From Plectrocnemia conspersa (taxonomy: Eukaryota; Arthropoda; Insecta; Trichoptera; Polycentropodidae): 64,000 nt of DNA. A program made the translations under genes and the position numbers. The stretch spans positions 1,240,001-1,304,000 of the forward strand of contig VTFK01000074.1 of NCBI GenBank assembly GCA_009617715.1, in the 5' to 3' direction. This document shows, piece by piece, positions 37,801 to 45,688 of this stretch (positions are counted from its first letter, which is position 1; each line of letters opens with the position of its first letter). Below the pieces are notes generated by a model. The model saw nothing but the letters and a program-made list of their open reading frames with translations, was not told where the DNA came from and ran no database searches.

Positions 37801-39764
37801 ATAATTATGCATTGAAATATTTTTTTCTTAAAGTACAAACATTCATTCATAGACATAGCACAAAACACTTTAGTTTTTGCCAGTAGATACTACTGGACCC
37901 TTCAGAAAGGTCAGAAATAATAAAAGATAGTCACTACCCAGCTAGTTGGTTAAGTGTCAATAGCATCATTGATGTGATTACTGTTAAAAACACTGAAAGA
38001 ATAGTGAAATTATGATTAATTTATAAAAAGTTATACATTTTTGCAAATGTAAAAGAAACGCAAAGACTTGAGGGAAAACCTGATATTCTCAACAACAGAA
38101 ATATTTATCACAAAAATTAAAAATAAGTTACCTGATTCAATTTTAAATTCAATGGTATTTCTAAAAGCTTATTTTGTTTGAAAAATAAAATATTTACTAA
38201 TGTTTTTTTGTGCTTATGTAGTTGAATTAAATATTTTCTTAAAAAATAAATTAATAAATTATTAAAAAAAATCGCTTTTATAATAAAATTTGTTTTAGTA
38301 AATTAACTTTGTAATTAGATTAGATTCGTTCCCTATCGTCAGCTTGAAGAATTACTTTAATGTTCTATACACCTGAAGTCTTGAAATGGAACACCCAAAT
38401 TGGTTATCATTTTTGTGAGATAAGGGACATTATTTTATAAAATTAATATATATGCCTGTGTGATATACACCAGTACTTTGACTATGAACTGCGCTCAGAT
38501 ATAATCACTCATTTTGACACCTTTCTGTATTTAATGTCTTTGATCAAAAAATGAGAAGAGTAGAGGGCCAAGATTGGACCCTCGAGAAACTCTTGATGAA
38601 GTAAAGTAATCATTCGACAACCCGTCCCCATAGGTTATAAACTGTCTATGATCACTCAAATAACTCGGAAATAATCAAGTTAGAAAATCTGAGCAACCAC
38701 GATTCAACAATTTTCTTACTAATATAACCCATGACAAACTTATCAAAATCAGAACATACTTGTATCCCCACAAAGGGATTTTGTTACTGCTTTTGTGAGA
38801 CTTTGGGAATAAGCTGACAACACTACGACTGGTATAATTGTTGATTCACAATTTGTCACCCTTTTGATGACTAGGGGTGACCCTTGTGCATTTCCAAAAT
38901 TCAGTAAATGAAAATTCAGTCTTGAAAACCGGATCAAAAATATGCTTCAGATGAGCAGTAAGCATGATTTTGTAACCTTTTTAAAACGAAATCGAACCAA
39001 AACTGTAAAGTTTCGATTTATATATGTTCAGTTTTGGCCGAATATTTTGGTTCAAAAGCTAATGTTTAATCGTTTTTATACATAGTAAGGACATACATAT
39101 ATTTTTAGATTTAAAAAGAAAGTAAGTATACATACAATCTAGATTATCCAGAGGATTGCTTGATATCACATTGGGAACAGAGGATCTCTTGCTACGTATT
39201 TCACTAATCTTCTCATTGTATTCAGCCGCTGAAATATATACCATATAAAAAGATGTTCATAATTAATTTTAAATTAAGATTAGTTATAGTATTACCATTA
39301 TCGGCATATTCGTATCGTATAGCCATTGAAGTCAACCAAGTTAATTGCTCATATGGTGTTTTATCGATTACGGGGCTTCGAAGATCATTTTGGTATTTCT
39401 CAAACGCTTTGTTCCAATCAGGATTTTTTAAGTTGCGCAAAGCTGTTCTGTCCTCGATCTTGTAATGTCGAATTTTCTGATCTTCCAACCATAATACAGC
39501 GCTTCTAAATTCAGTTTCATCTGTAAATCAATTTACAATTATTTACTCAAATTTTAGCTCATAAGTTTATTCTTCACGTGTTTGACATTACAAAAAATTT
39601 CAAACACGATTTTTTACAAAAATATCTACATTTTAAGCTTTTTTACACAGTAGGTTCAAGAAGCGTTGCTGATGAATTAAATAATTTTATAGGATGCACA
39701 TACCATTGACATCAAATTGATCTGGATTTGGATGATCTAAAACCGTTAATTTCTTCTTTAGCAT
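31878..39764 (-). CDS. RTRAF: RTRAF (RNA transcription, translation and transport factor), 4 exons
   Basis: Exons on the minus strand are 39764-39704, 39520-39296, 39228-39136 and 32176-31878; all borders are GT-AG, phases match, and the total is 226 codons including the stop. Diagnostic blocks are WLEDQKIRHYKIEDRTALRN in exon 2, NPLDNLD at the end of exon 3, and SLQTSINEALVAVQ with ANPKTDSSLGKVGF at the C-terminus. These match RTRAF (C14orf166/CGI-99/hCLE), a subunit of the tRNA-splicing ligase complex and of RNA transport granules, acting in nucleus and cytosol. At 225 residues it is about 20 shorter than the human protein; the missing stretch lies in the linker before the C-terminal helix. 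Intron 3 is about 7 kb and packed with dead transposons, while introns 1 and 2 are short. The ATG has a good context (ATAAAATG). Confidence 0.92.
32230..32690 (-). mobile_element. mariner transposase relic (in RTRAF intron 3)
   Basis: The minus strand carries, in order and with several frame breaks, an IPHEL...NK helix-turn-helix remnant, VTGDEKWVLYDNRR (the block with the first catalytic Asp of the DD34D triad), KKLLCV, and WWDST...HYEIIRPGQTL (second block, shifted frame). This order is diagnostic of mariner transposases. The C-terminal half with the last catalytic Asp is not recognisable. An in-frame 48-bp duplication (32341-32428) repeats the HYEIIR block. The plus strand also has open frames here, but they have no motif. 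The same mariner family occurs at 57235-57600. Confidence 0.8.
32341..32428. repeat. 48-bp tandem duplication inside the mariner relic
   Basis: TCGAATAATTTCATAGTGTG begins at 32341 and again at 32389, and both units run through GTGCTATCC. The period of 48 bp is exactly 16 codons, so the minus-strand protein repeats a 16-residue block. The units differ by a few bases. Confidence 0.8.
32740..34152 (+). mobile_element. Jockey-type LINE, 5'-truncated and degenerate
   Basis: Reading frames on the plus strand cover the reverse transcriptase from VDVVYTDFEKAFNKVNHALL (catalytic Asp retained) through a stop-interrupted YLTNRYQFVKY, then SQGSNLGPLLFLLFINDI at about 32960, FLSYADDLKIF (YADD box retained) near 33040, and a C-terminal thumb/tail block at 33200-33745 (FLTKDLGVTFEEHWKFSQHI). 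Endonuclease and ORF1 are missing, as expected from 5' truncation. Internal stops near 32870, 32929 and 33186 and frame changes make it inactive. It ends in a duplicated 3' tail rich in TAAA. It lies antisense in RTRAF intron 3, beside the mariner relic. Confidence 0.85.
33934..34152 (+). repeat. Duplicated LINE 3' tail
   Basis: Two blocks with the same order (ATCGTGACGCATT, CCTGTCAGGTC, ATGGTTATAATTTTAATAAA, TAAA repeats) start at about 33937 and 34077 with a constant offset of 140 bp. Sequence between the blocks is not repeated, so either a second, tail-only LINE copy inserted next to the first or the tail was duplicated. Confidence 0.75.
34153..34889. other. Unclassified AT-rich intron sequence
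   Basis: Part of RTRAF intron 3. A minus-strand segment near 34240-34290 reads RVRGRPAKLEKDVLTT, which looks like decayed coding sequence of a mobile element, but I cannot assign it. Otherwise nothing is seen. Confidence 0.35.
34890..36300 (+). mobile_element. hAT transposase relic (in RTRAF intron 3)
   Basis: Successive plus-strand fragments match hAT transposase blocks in order: ANARFSLTMDEWTSSKH near 35040, with the Asp of the conserved DEWTS motif, then NLGLVYISGKCESRLSKFRI (35130), FDSEIVATTDGV, and further on SEVLDPIKVTSEIIINFLLE (near 35860). Stops and frame changes interrupt every few tens of codons. Sequence at about 35500-35740 has no hAT similarity and interrupts the series, so a second insertion probably sits there. 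Terminal inverted repeats were not found. Confidence 0.65.
36380..36680. mobile_element. piggyBac-like miniature element in TTAA sites
   Basis: The element starts TTAACCCCTTAAG and ends TTAAAGGGGTTAA, so TTAA target duplications (36380-36383, 36677-36680) flank CCCCTT/AAGGGG termini, as in piggyBac-type elements. The 301-bp body repeats GACGGATATATCCG-like half-palindromes three times near the left end (36405-36415, 36442-36459, 36494-36504) and has a 24-bp palindrome (ACACCAAAAAATAATTTTTT and its partner) at about 36576-36600. No coding capacity. Confidence 0.65.
36681..38499. other. AT-rich intron sequence of RTRAF
   Basis: No gene. A stretch around 36760-37160 is slightly less AT-rich and may be decayed transposon sequence, but no motif is strong enough to name it. 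Confidence 0.4.
38500..38970 (-). mobile_element. Jockey-type LINE reverse-transcriptase relic
   Basis: Minus-strand translation shows, in order, FKTEFSFTEFWKCTRVTPSH (the WK.A.V.PIHK block), KGDKL then INNYTSRSVVSLFPK (the NYRPISLL block), a CSDFDKF segment in the position of YTDF.KAF, and RGSNLGPLLFSFF (motif 4). Stops and frame changes throughout. Antisense to neither neighbour: it is in the same orientation as RTRAF, within its third intron. Confidence 0.75.
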
Positions 39765-39815
39765 TTTATCAGATGCACCAGACAAACGTCAACGTCAATG
39801 GCGGCCGGCGAATCA
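39765..39815 (-). promoter_or_regulatory. Likely TATA-less RTRAF promoter / 5' UTR
   Basis: Directly upstream of the RTRAF start, the minus strand has GGCCGCCATTGACGTTGACG: a GCCGCCAT motif of YY1/Pho type followed by two TGACG CRE-half-sites. There is no TATA box. This fits a housekeeping promoter but is only inferred from motifs. Confidence 0.35.
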
Positions 39816-41214
39816 ATTTTTTTATTTGGCCCTAATAATTTTTTTTTCTAAGAATAATCTTTATTTTTTTCAGCAATATAATTTAAATACAATAAATATT
39901 TATAAATACAATTAATTTATTTTTTTTATGACGTAACTAAAAATTTTTGGTCAACATATAAAAATTACTATGAAATAAAACAGATTTTTTTTTAATTAAA
40001 GATGAATTACAAATTCACATAATAGAGCATTTAAGAAAATATTTTCATTTTTTTTCTTTCTCACTTTAAGATTTTCGAAATCATTCATATATTTTTTAAC
40101 CCTTTGCACTCGTATTTTTTTTTTGGTTGGGGTAGCGCCAGCTCGTATTTAATTTCGAGACTTTTTTTATGTTCAATTTTTGGAAGTAAAACATGTTTTG
40201 ATTAATCTTTTTTACAAATTAAAATTAATACAGCGAAAGATTAATAGTTTGTCAGTATTTTTAGTTAAAAAAAAAATTAATTAAATATTTAAAATATATT
40301 ATTATTTAAATACTTTTAATCGGAAAATAACTTTTTTTATTTTTTTTTTAAATAATTTGTAAAAACGTTAACCATGAAACTTAGAAAAGAATAATTTATT
40401 AAAATGTGTTCACGAAGAATTGTACTTACTATTCACAAAAAATAAATGACATAGTATTAGGTATACATAGTATAGGAAGGTAAAAATGTAATGATGTTTT
40501 AGATGATTTTTCGTCCATCGCAATCAAATGCGCGGTAAAACAAATAAATGAATTATTTAAAAAAAAACAGCTGAGTGCTGTAGCGGCAGGGGTTTATAAC
40601 CATTAAGAAATTTGTAAATAGCTAGATGTCATATGAATTCTGAATAATTAAAATATTGGACTGTTTGTATTTTTTTTTGCACCTATCGTTTATTATCTTG
40701 CGCAATGCGCTTATTATCTTGCGCATCGCGCTCGTTCTATAGCGTTTAGCGCTCATAACATCGATCAACAATTTGCGTTCATACAAAAAAAAAAAAAAAT
40801 AAAATTAATCAAGATTAAAATTACAAAGAGCACAATAAAAAGTTTTTAAATCAAGTTATTATAAATTAACAAAGACTTTTTAGCATTACAATAAACGTAT
40901 TATAAAAAAAATAAAAAAAATATACTTTTTTAAAACATATATTATTGTTTTTTTTAATCGAAAAATTGTTAGTAAAACCAATATTAGCACATTTTTTAGG
41001 ATTTTTGACGAATAACCAATGTTGTTTTTTTTGCCGATAATGAGATTCAAAGAAAGTAAAGCGAAGGTCCAAATAGAATTAGATTATATTCCCATTAACA
41101 AGTTTTAGACTTTTCAAAAATCAGGATTGACAATCGTATTATAAAAAAAAAAAAAAATATACTGTTAGTTAAATAAAACATATATCAACATATAATATTT
41201 TTTACTCTTTAAAC
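39816..41214. other. AT-rich spacer between RTRAF and the retroelement
   Basis: No gene. At 40096 a TTAACCCTTTGCACTCG terminus appears, like the piggyBac-type end at 47614-47633 (reverse orientation), but no matching second end is found here. GCGC-rich repeats occur at 40690-40760 (TCTTGCGCAATGCGCTTATT). Two copies of CGTATTATAAAAAAAA... TATACT...AAAACATATAT lie at about 40896-40945 and 41135-41185. Confidence 0.5.
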
Positions 41215-41259
41215 CGGACAGCGACCTAGGCGGACGGCAGCACAAGCTATCCGGGCAAC

Positions 41260-42102
41260 ATGGCAGAAGTGCGGATCTGCGACGTGGTGCGGCCATTCAA
41301 CGGCGAGGGGGACGTTGTGGCGTGGTTCACGAAATTGGAGCGCGTTGTCAGACTTCGAGGAGATGCAAACATCGCGGCCATCGTGCCGCTGTTCCTGGAG
41401 GGACGCGCGAGCGTGATCGTCGACGCGCTCAGCGAAGCGGCGCAGCAGGACGTGGCGGCCATAAAAGCGGCGCTATTCAAAGTATTCGCGCCTGACGGGC
41501 GGAAGGCTTACTCCATGCTGATGGAGAAGAGATGGAACGGCGAGCACCCGGAGCTGTTTCTAGAAGAGCTGCGGAAGCTCGCGACGGTCGCGTCCGTCAA
41601 CACAGATGCATTCATGGCTCGCCATTTTGTGTATTGCCTGCCGGCCGAAGTGGCGAGCGCCGTCTGGACGCGAGACGCGAGCGGAGCGGCCGCCCCGTCG
41701 GAGCTGGCCGAATTCGCGAGGCCGCTCTTGGAGCAGTACGCGGAGCGGCGAGAGGTGCGAAGGGACGCCGAGCCCGGTGTGGAGGGCGCTAGCGTCGCGG
41801 CGGCGGGAGCCACGAACGTCAACGGCGCGAGGCGAGCGACGGGCAACGGCACCGGCACCGGCAAAGGCGCGGCGAGGGGAAGTCGCAACTCGCTGAACGA
41901 CGCGCGCGGCAAAAAGTGCTTCCGATGCGGAGGCCCTCACTCGCTCCGAGACTGCACAGAGAAGCTGGAGTGCTGGACGTGCGGCGGCTCGGGCCACATG
42001 CAGCGCGAATGCCCGTCGGGAAAAGGGCCAGGAGTTCCAGTGCGCCGGTGGGTCTCCCGAAGTAAACGTTGCGGCGCTACCGATCGTCCATGCGACGATT
42101 GA
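41260..42102 (+). CDS. gag: Retroelement Gag with two zinc knuckles (280 aa)
   Basis: Structural nucleocapsid/capsid protein of the retroelement. The start is the first ATG in the GC-rich block (CAACATGG, good context). Residues 1-150 form an alpha-helical, W-containing capsid-like region (VVAWFTKLERVVRL); residues 175-215 are an Ala/Gly/Asn/Arg-rich linker. Two CCHC knuckles follow: CFRCGGPHSLRDC and CWTCGGSGHMQREC. The second is the canonical C-x2-C-x4-H-x4-C; the first has only three residues between the second Cys and His. The C-terminus runs past the start of the protease frame, so Gag and Pol overlap with Pol in the +1 frame. GC-rich codons throughout, unlike host genes in the window. 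Confidence 0.9.
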   Translation: MAEVRICDVVRPFNGEGDVVAWFTKLERVVRLRGDANIAAIVPLFLEGRASVIVDALSEAAQQDVAAIKAALFKVFAPDGRKAYSMLMEKRWNGEHPELFLEELRKLATVASVNTDAFMARHFVYCLPAEVASAVWTRDASGAAAPSELAEFARPLLEQYAERREVRRDAEPGVEGASVAAAGATNVNGARRATGNGTGTGKGAARGSRNSLNDARGKKCFRCGGPHSLRDCTEKLECWTCGGSGHMQRECPSGKGPGVPVRRWVSRSKRCGATDRPCDD

Positions 42103-42730
42103 CGGGCGGGCCGTTCGCGCGCTCATAGACTCAGGATGTGCTAAAACAATAGTTTCGCGCCGAACCCGGACCGAGATCGCTTCGAAAGCGAGTGCAGTGA
42201 CAGTGGTCGCAGTGGACGGCTCGAGAGTGCGATGCGAGGGTACGGCGAACGTGAGATTGGCCATCGACGGTCATTCGACGACCATCGACTGCTTAGTGAT
42301 GAACAATCTGCTGCCCGGCGTCGACATAATATGCGGCATGGACGTCATTAAACGGTTCGGCGGTGTGCATATCAACGGCGACCGCGTGAAATTTCTCGGC
42401 GAAGTATCGCTAGCGACGGTCGGAAGAGGTCGTCGAGTATGCGAGCGGAAGACGGACGTAGCCGCGACTTCCAGTTCACCGACTGTGACCATTAATGACA
42501 AGGACTTCTGCGCCTGGTTTGACGGCAAGTCGTGGACGACCAGATGGATCTGGAAAGATGGCCCTGCAGACCTCAAAAACGCGATCTCCCACTACGGCAG
42601 CGTCAGCCGAAACAATTTGAAAGACGAATTCAAAAAAAGAGATCGACAAGTGGATCGACAAAGGCTGGCTCCGTCCGTGGTCGGCTCAAACCCGAGGAGT
42701 TCTGCCGTTGATGGCTGTGGCCCAGCCTAA
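42002..42730 (+). CDS. Retroelement aspartic protease segment of Pol (+1 frame to gag)
   Basis: This frame is open across the end of gag and contains ALIDSGCAKTIV, the retropepsin active site (D-S-G, one Asp per monomer), followed by LLPGVDIICGMDVI, the second conserved protease block. The natural start is not an ATG here; translation would require a +1 shift from gag, and the exact switch point cannot be fixed by eye. About 140 codons after the active site the frame meets a run of seven A (42632-42638); beyond it the meaningful reverse-transcriptase frame is +1 and this frame ends at 42728-42730. The tail after the A run is therefore out of frame. Confidence 0.8.
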   Translation, partial: SANARREKGQEFQCAGGSPEVNVAALPIVHATIDGRAVRALIDSGCAKTIVSRRTRTEIASKASAVTVVAVDGSRVRCEGTANVRLAIDGHSTTIDCLVMNNLLPGVDIICGMDVIKRFGGVHINGDRVKFLGEVSLATVGRGRRVCERKTDVAATSSSPTVTINDKDFCAWFDGKSWTTRWIWKDGPADLKNAISHYGSVSRNNLKDEFKKRDRQVDRQRLAPSVVGSNPRSSAVDGCGPA

Positions 42731-43223
42731 CAAGTCGAAAGTTCGGCCGGTACTCGACTACCGCGAACTCAACAAGTTCGTCGAGTGCAACTCCGGGATG
42801 GAAGCACCCGCATGCGATGAAACAGTGCGCAAATGGAGAAGACTGAGAGGGCCCCTCAAGTTGATCGACCTCAAGGCGGCCTATCTCCAAGTAAGAGTGG
42901 ACGAGAATCTTTGGCGTCACCAGCTGGTGCGGTACGAGGGGAAACCGTACTGCCTCACGAGACTCGGTTTCGGACTGAGCAGTGCGCCGAAGATAATGAA
43001 CCGAATTGTGGAGCATGTCCTCTCACAGGACGCCGAGGTCCGACGGGGGACCGATAATTATATCGACGATATAATCGTGGACGAGAGCGTCGTGAAGGCG
43101 AGCAGAGTGGAGGCGTTATTGAAAGAGTTTGGCCTGGAGGCTAAACCGACAGAAGGACCTGGAGGGCGGCCGAGTGTTGGGAATGGAGGTGAGACGGGAA
43201 GCGGACGGTTCCCTCCGCTTTAG
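42639..43223 (+). pseudogene. Retroelement reverse transcriptase segment of Pol (third frame)
   Basis: From just after the A7 run the frame reads through KVRPVLDYRELNKFV (motif 1), LKLIDLKAAYLQVRV (first catalytic Asp), LTRLGFGLSSAPKIMN (motif B-prime) and DNYIDDIIVD (YIDD catalytic box, an allowed variant of YxDD). Catalytic residues are intact. The frame becomes meaningless after about 43150, and the thumb/connection continues in the next +1 frame. There are no in-frame stops inside the domain. Marked as a pseudogene segment only because it cannot be made as one chain from this sequence. Confidence 0.8.
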
Positions 43224-44934
43224 ACGGGGTAATTCCATCCCGACACTCGAAAATGGGTCCAAGTTGACGCGACGAGTGCTTTTTTTCTCCATTTGCGGCA
43301 AGCTAGTGGGCCACTACCCGATCGGCAATTGGTTGAGGGTGGCCTGCAGCTTTGTAAAGCGTGCGTGCGAAGGCACATCTTGGGAAGATCCAGTCGGAAG
43401 GCGGGCGGAGAAGGTGATGCGCGAGATCCTGGCCAGGGTGCGCGCAGACGACCCAGTGCGAGGAAAGTGGAGTATCCTGCGAACGGAGCAGGGGAAAGTG
43501 TGGTGCGACGCGAGCTCCATCGCGTACGGCGTAGCGCTCGAGATTGACGGAGACGTGGTGGAGGACGCAGCATGGCTTAGAAAGCCTACGGACGTTGGAC
43601 ACATCAACGTCGCGGAACTGGACGCAGTTCTTAAAGGCGTAAACCTAGCTGTCAAATGGGGAGTTCGAAGACTGACCATCGTGACCGATTCGGCGACGGT
43701 CGTCAGTTGGTTGAACTCTGCGTGTGAGGCGGGCCCGAAGGCGAAAGTGTCCGGCGCCGCAGAGATGCTTGTCAGGAGACGACTGGGTGTTCTACGCGAG
43801 CTCTTCGACGAATATTGCATAAACGTCAAAATTGTGCAAGTTCCGTCGGAGAAGAATCGAGCGGACGCCCTTACCAGGGTAAAGAAGTCTTGGGTAGACC
43901 TGGTTAGGAGAGTTGAACCAGGTGAACCAGTTTGCGCCGCTACCGTTGAGGAGCTGCATCAAATGCACCATTTCGGGGTGGACCGCAGCCTTCATCTCGC
44001 GCGAATGGTAGTGCCCAGCGCCACGCGCGGCCAGATCGAGAACTGCGTACGTCAGTGTGACAGATGTCAGTTGATCGACCCGCACCCGACGACGCACGAG
44101 GAAGGTTCGTTGGAGGTCAAGCAGAAGTGGACGAGGCTAGCCGTGGATGTGACGCATTACGAAGGAGAGCGATATCTCACGATCGTCGACTGCGGCCCGA
44201 GCAGATTCGGAGTATGGAAGCCGTTACGCTCCGAAGCCGCATCTGAAATCGCGGCACAGCTGGAGCAGCTGTTCATTGAGAGGGGTCCACCTGAGGAGCT
44301 GCTTATGGACAACGGAACAGCCTTCAGATCTGACCGAGTGGCCGACATGTGCAACCGGTGGAACGTGCGAAGACGCTTCAGAGCCGCGTACCGACCGCAA
44401 GGAAACGGTATCGTCGAACGTCACCACCGCACGATAAAGAGAACGGCAGCCAGAACCAACATCTCCCCAGTTCAAGCGGTATTCTGGTACAACCTCGCAC
44501 CAAAAGACCCGAAGGACATCACCTCGTCGCCGGCTAGAATGATATTCAACTACAAGTGGAGGCACCCGGCGACGACGACGGAAGGGAGCGACGCGGAAGA
44601 AGCGAGGTTCGAGGTTAACGAAGCTGTGCTCGTTAAACCAGCGCAGTCGTCGTGCACCAAACCTTGGACCGAGGGGCGCGTGACCGGGATTGTGTCGCGG
44701 AACAACGTCATCGTAGATGGCATTCCGCGACACGTCCTAGACTTGAGGAAGGCGCCAAGGGAGGACAGACCGCAGCTGACTACGATTAGCTTATTGCCTC
44801 AGCTGCCCTCGACCCCATCAGAACGGCCATCTACAGCAGCAGAAAACGCGACGACTCCCGCGCCCGACATTGAAGATTCCCGAGAAGAGAGCAGATTCGA
44901 CCAACACGGCAACGAAGACGAAGAATTTATATGA
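43129..44934 (+). CDS. Retroelement RNase H and integrase segment of Pol
   Basis: A 601-codon open frame; the meaningful part begins about residue 10 (DLEGGRVLGMEV) as the continuation of the reverse transcriptase. RNase H shows the D127-E163-D187-D246 quartet in WCDASS, VAELDAV, VTDSAT and RADALT. A zinc-binding HHCC domain follows at H277/H281-C310/C313. The integrase core has D340 (AVDVTHY), D394 (MDNGTAF) and E430 (GIVERHH); D394 and E430 are 35 residues apart, the classic DD35E. The C-terminus is an SH3-like segment and an acidic Pro/Ser/Thr-rich tail. All catalytic residues are present. The ATG at 43129 is probably not used; the product would come from a Gag-Pol polyprotein. Confidence 0.88.
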   Translation: MAWRLNRQKDLEGGRVLGMEVRREADGSLRFRRGNSIPTLENGSKLTRRVLFFSICGKLVGHYPIGNWLRVACSFVKRACEGTSWEDPVGRRAEKVMREILARVRADDPVRGKWSILRTEQGKVWCDASSIAYGVALEIDGDVVEDAAWLRKPTDVGHINVAELDAVLKGVNLAVKWGVRRLTIVTDSATVVSWLNSACEAGPKAKVSGAAEMLVRRRLGVLRELFDEYCINVKIVQVPSEKNRADALTRVKKSWVDLVRRVEPGEPVCAATVEELHQMHHFGVDRSLHLARMVVPSATRGQIENCVRQCDRCQLIDPHPTTHEEGSLEVKQKWTRLAVDVTHYEGERYLTIVDCGPSRFGVWKPLRSEAASEIAAQLEQLFIERGPPEELLMDNGTAFRSDRVADMCNRWNVRRRFRAAYRPQGNGIVERHHRTIKRTAARTNISPVQAVFWYNLAPKDPKDITSSPARMIFNYKWRHPATTTEGSDAEEARFEVNEAVLVKPAQSSCTKPWTEGRVTGIVSRNNVIVDGIPRHVLDLRKAPREDRPQLTTISLLPQLPSTPSERPSTAAENATTPAPDIEDSREESRFDQHGNEDEEFI

Positions 44935-44949
44935 TGAGGGCAGAGGGCG

Positions 44950-45100
44950 TGTGGTGTGATGGCAACACCGGGGAGGAGAAAGGCGGCCGAGGGAAACAGG
45001 ACCTAAACCGGACCGAAGGCGGACGGCAACAGTATTGAACTGATTATTCGTAAACCCGACCATTTATTATAAATAATAACAACCTTATCCTATACGTCGG
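44950..45100 (+). repeat. Candidate 3' LTR
   Basis: Starts TGTGGTGTGATGG directly after a purine-rich tract and contains ACCTAAACCGGACCGAAGGC and an AT-rich TTATTATAAATAATAA segment that could serve as poly(A) region. The right border is uncertain, and no upstream copy exists to prove LTR identity. Confidence 0.4.
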
Positions 45101-45104
45101 GGTT

Positions 45105-45240
45105 AATCGTTTATTTACGGGGGGTTAATTTTCAGGGCTATTTGTCAGGGGGTTATTTGCACAGGGGATTATTTGTACAGGGTTAATGTCAGGGAGTTTT
45201 GATGGGAGATATATCTATCCAGGGAGTATTTGTCCTGCGT
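45105..45240 (+). repeat. Degenerate short tandem repeat, CAGGGGTTATTTGT-like
   Basis: Units related to CAGGGGTTATTTGTA recur about seven times: near 45108, 45119, 45136, 45147, 45163, 45178 and 45220. Unit length varies from about 12 to 26 bp. The strand is strongly G-rich. It lies at the 3' border of the retroelement and may belong to its LTR or flank. Confidence 0.6.
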
Positions 45241-45328
45241 TTACATGCACTTAGGATAGGAATATTTAAAATACGAAAAGAAGGCCAAAATTAAATTAGA
45301 TATTTTTTAATATATTCACTGTCTATGG

Positions 45329-45680
45329 CAGAGGTCAGAAAATTACTGCAAATCCAGCCCCTCTTATTTTAATCCGGGCTGCAAGTAATTGTTAGATTTG
45401 ACATATAAAAAAATCAAAGTATGTGCTATAATAGAGCGGCCAACCGTCGAGTTAAGGAGCTAGCTAGGTATCACCTTATAAGGTGCTCCTATTGCTTTGT
45501 ATTTCACCGTGACGTTATGCACTTTAAATTTAACAGCATCTTCAGTGCCCACGTAACGACTTTTGCAATACATTTGAATATTTGAGAGAAATGATAAAGC
45601 TCATTTTAATTTTGCTTCCTGGCCCGCTGAGCTTAAAATATTTACAATCTGGTCCTTCACAAAAGGTTTGCCGACCCCTG
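45329..45680. mobile_element. hAT-like miniature element with perfect 8-bp target duplication
   Basis: The octamer GTCTATGG lies immediately outside both ends (45321-45328 and 45681-45688). The left end is CAGAGGTCAGAAAA and the reverse complement of the right end is CAGGGGTCGGCAAACC: a CAGNGGTCNGNAAA inverted repeat, the common terminus of insect and vertebrate hAT elements. The body (352 bp) has no long frame. A sharply conserved target duplication suggests fairly recent insertion. Confidence 0.8.
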
Positions 45681-45688
45681 GTCTATGG

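Larger units (their letters stand above)
41215..45100 (+). mobile_element. Ty3/gypsy-like LTR retroelement, GC-rich, 5' LTR missing
   Basis: A block with far higher GC than anything around it encodes, in order, gag with two zinc knuckles, an aspartic protease, reverse transcriptase, RNase H and a DD35E integrase; this order is that of Ty3/gypsy elements (also BEL/Pao). The upstream border is abrupt near 41215. A purine-rich tract (44936-44949) precedes a candidate 3' LTR start TGTGGTGTGATGG at 44950. No matching LTR exists upstream of gag; only a short segment (AAACCGGAC...GGCGGACGGCA at 41211-41242) resembles 45005-45026 in the 3' part. The coding frames are long and free of random stops, so the copy is young or selected, yet the frame changes by +1 three times. 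Confidence 0.9.

Noticed and set aside
41508..42264. Long minus-strand open frames opposite gag (134 and 234 codons)
   Set aside because: They arise because GC-rich coding sequence lacks stops on the other strand. Their composition is Ala/Arg/Ser-rich without motifs, and gag has clear knuckles.
43220..44733. Minus-strand and alternative plus-strand open frames opposite RNase H and integrase
   Set aside because: Shadows of the real pol frame, which holds all catalytic residues.
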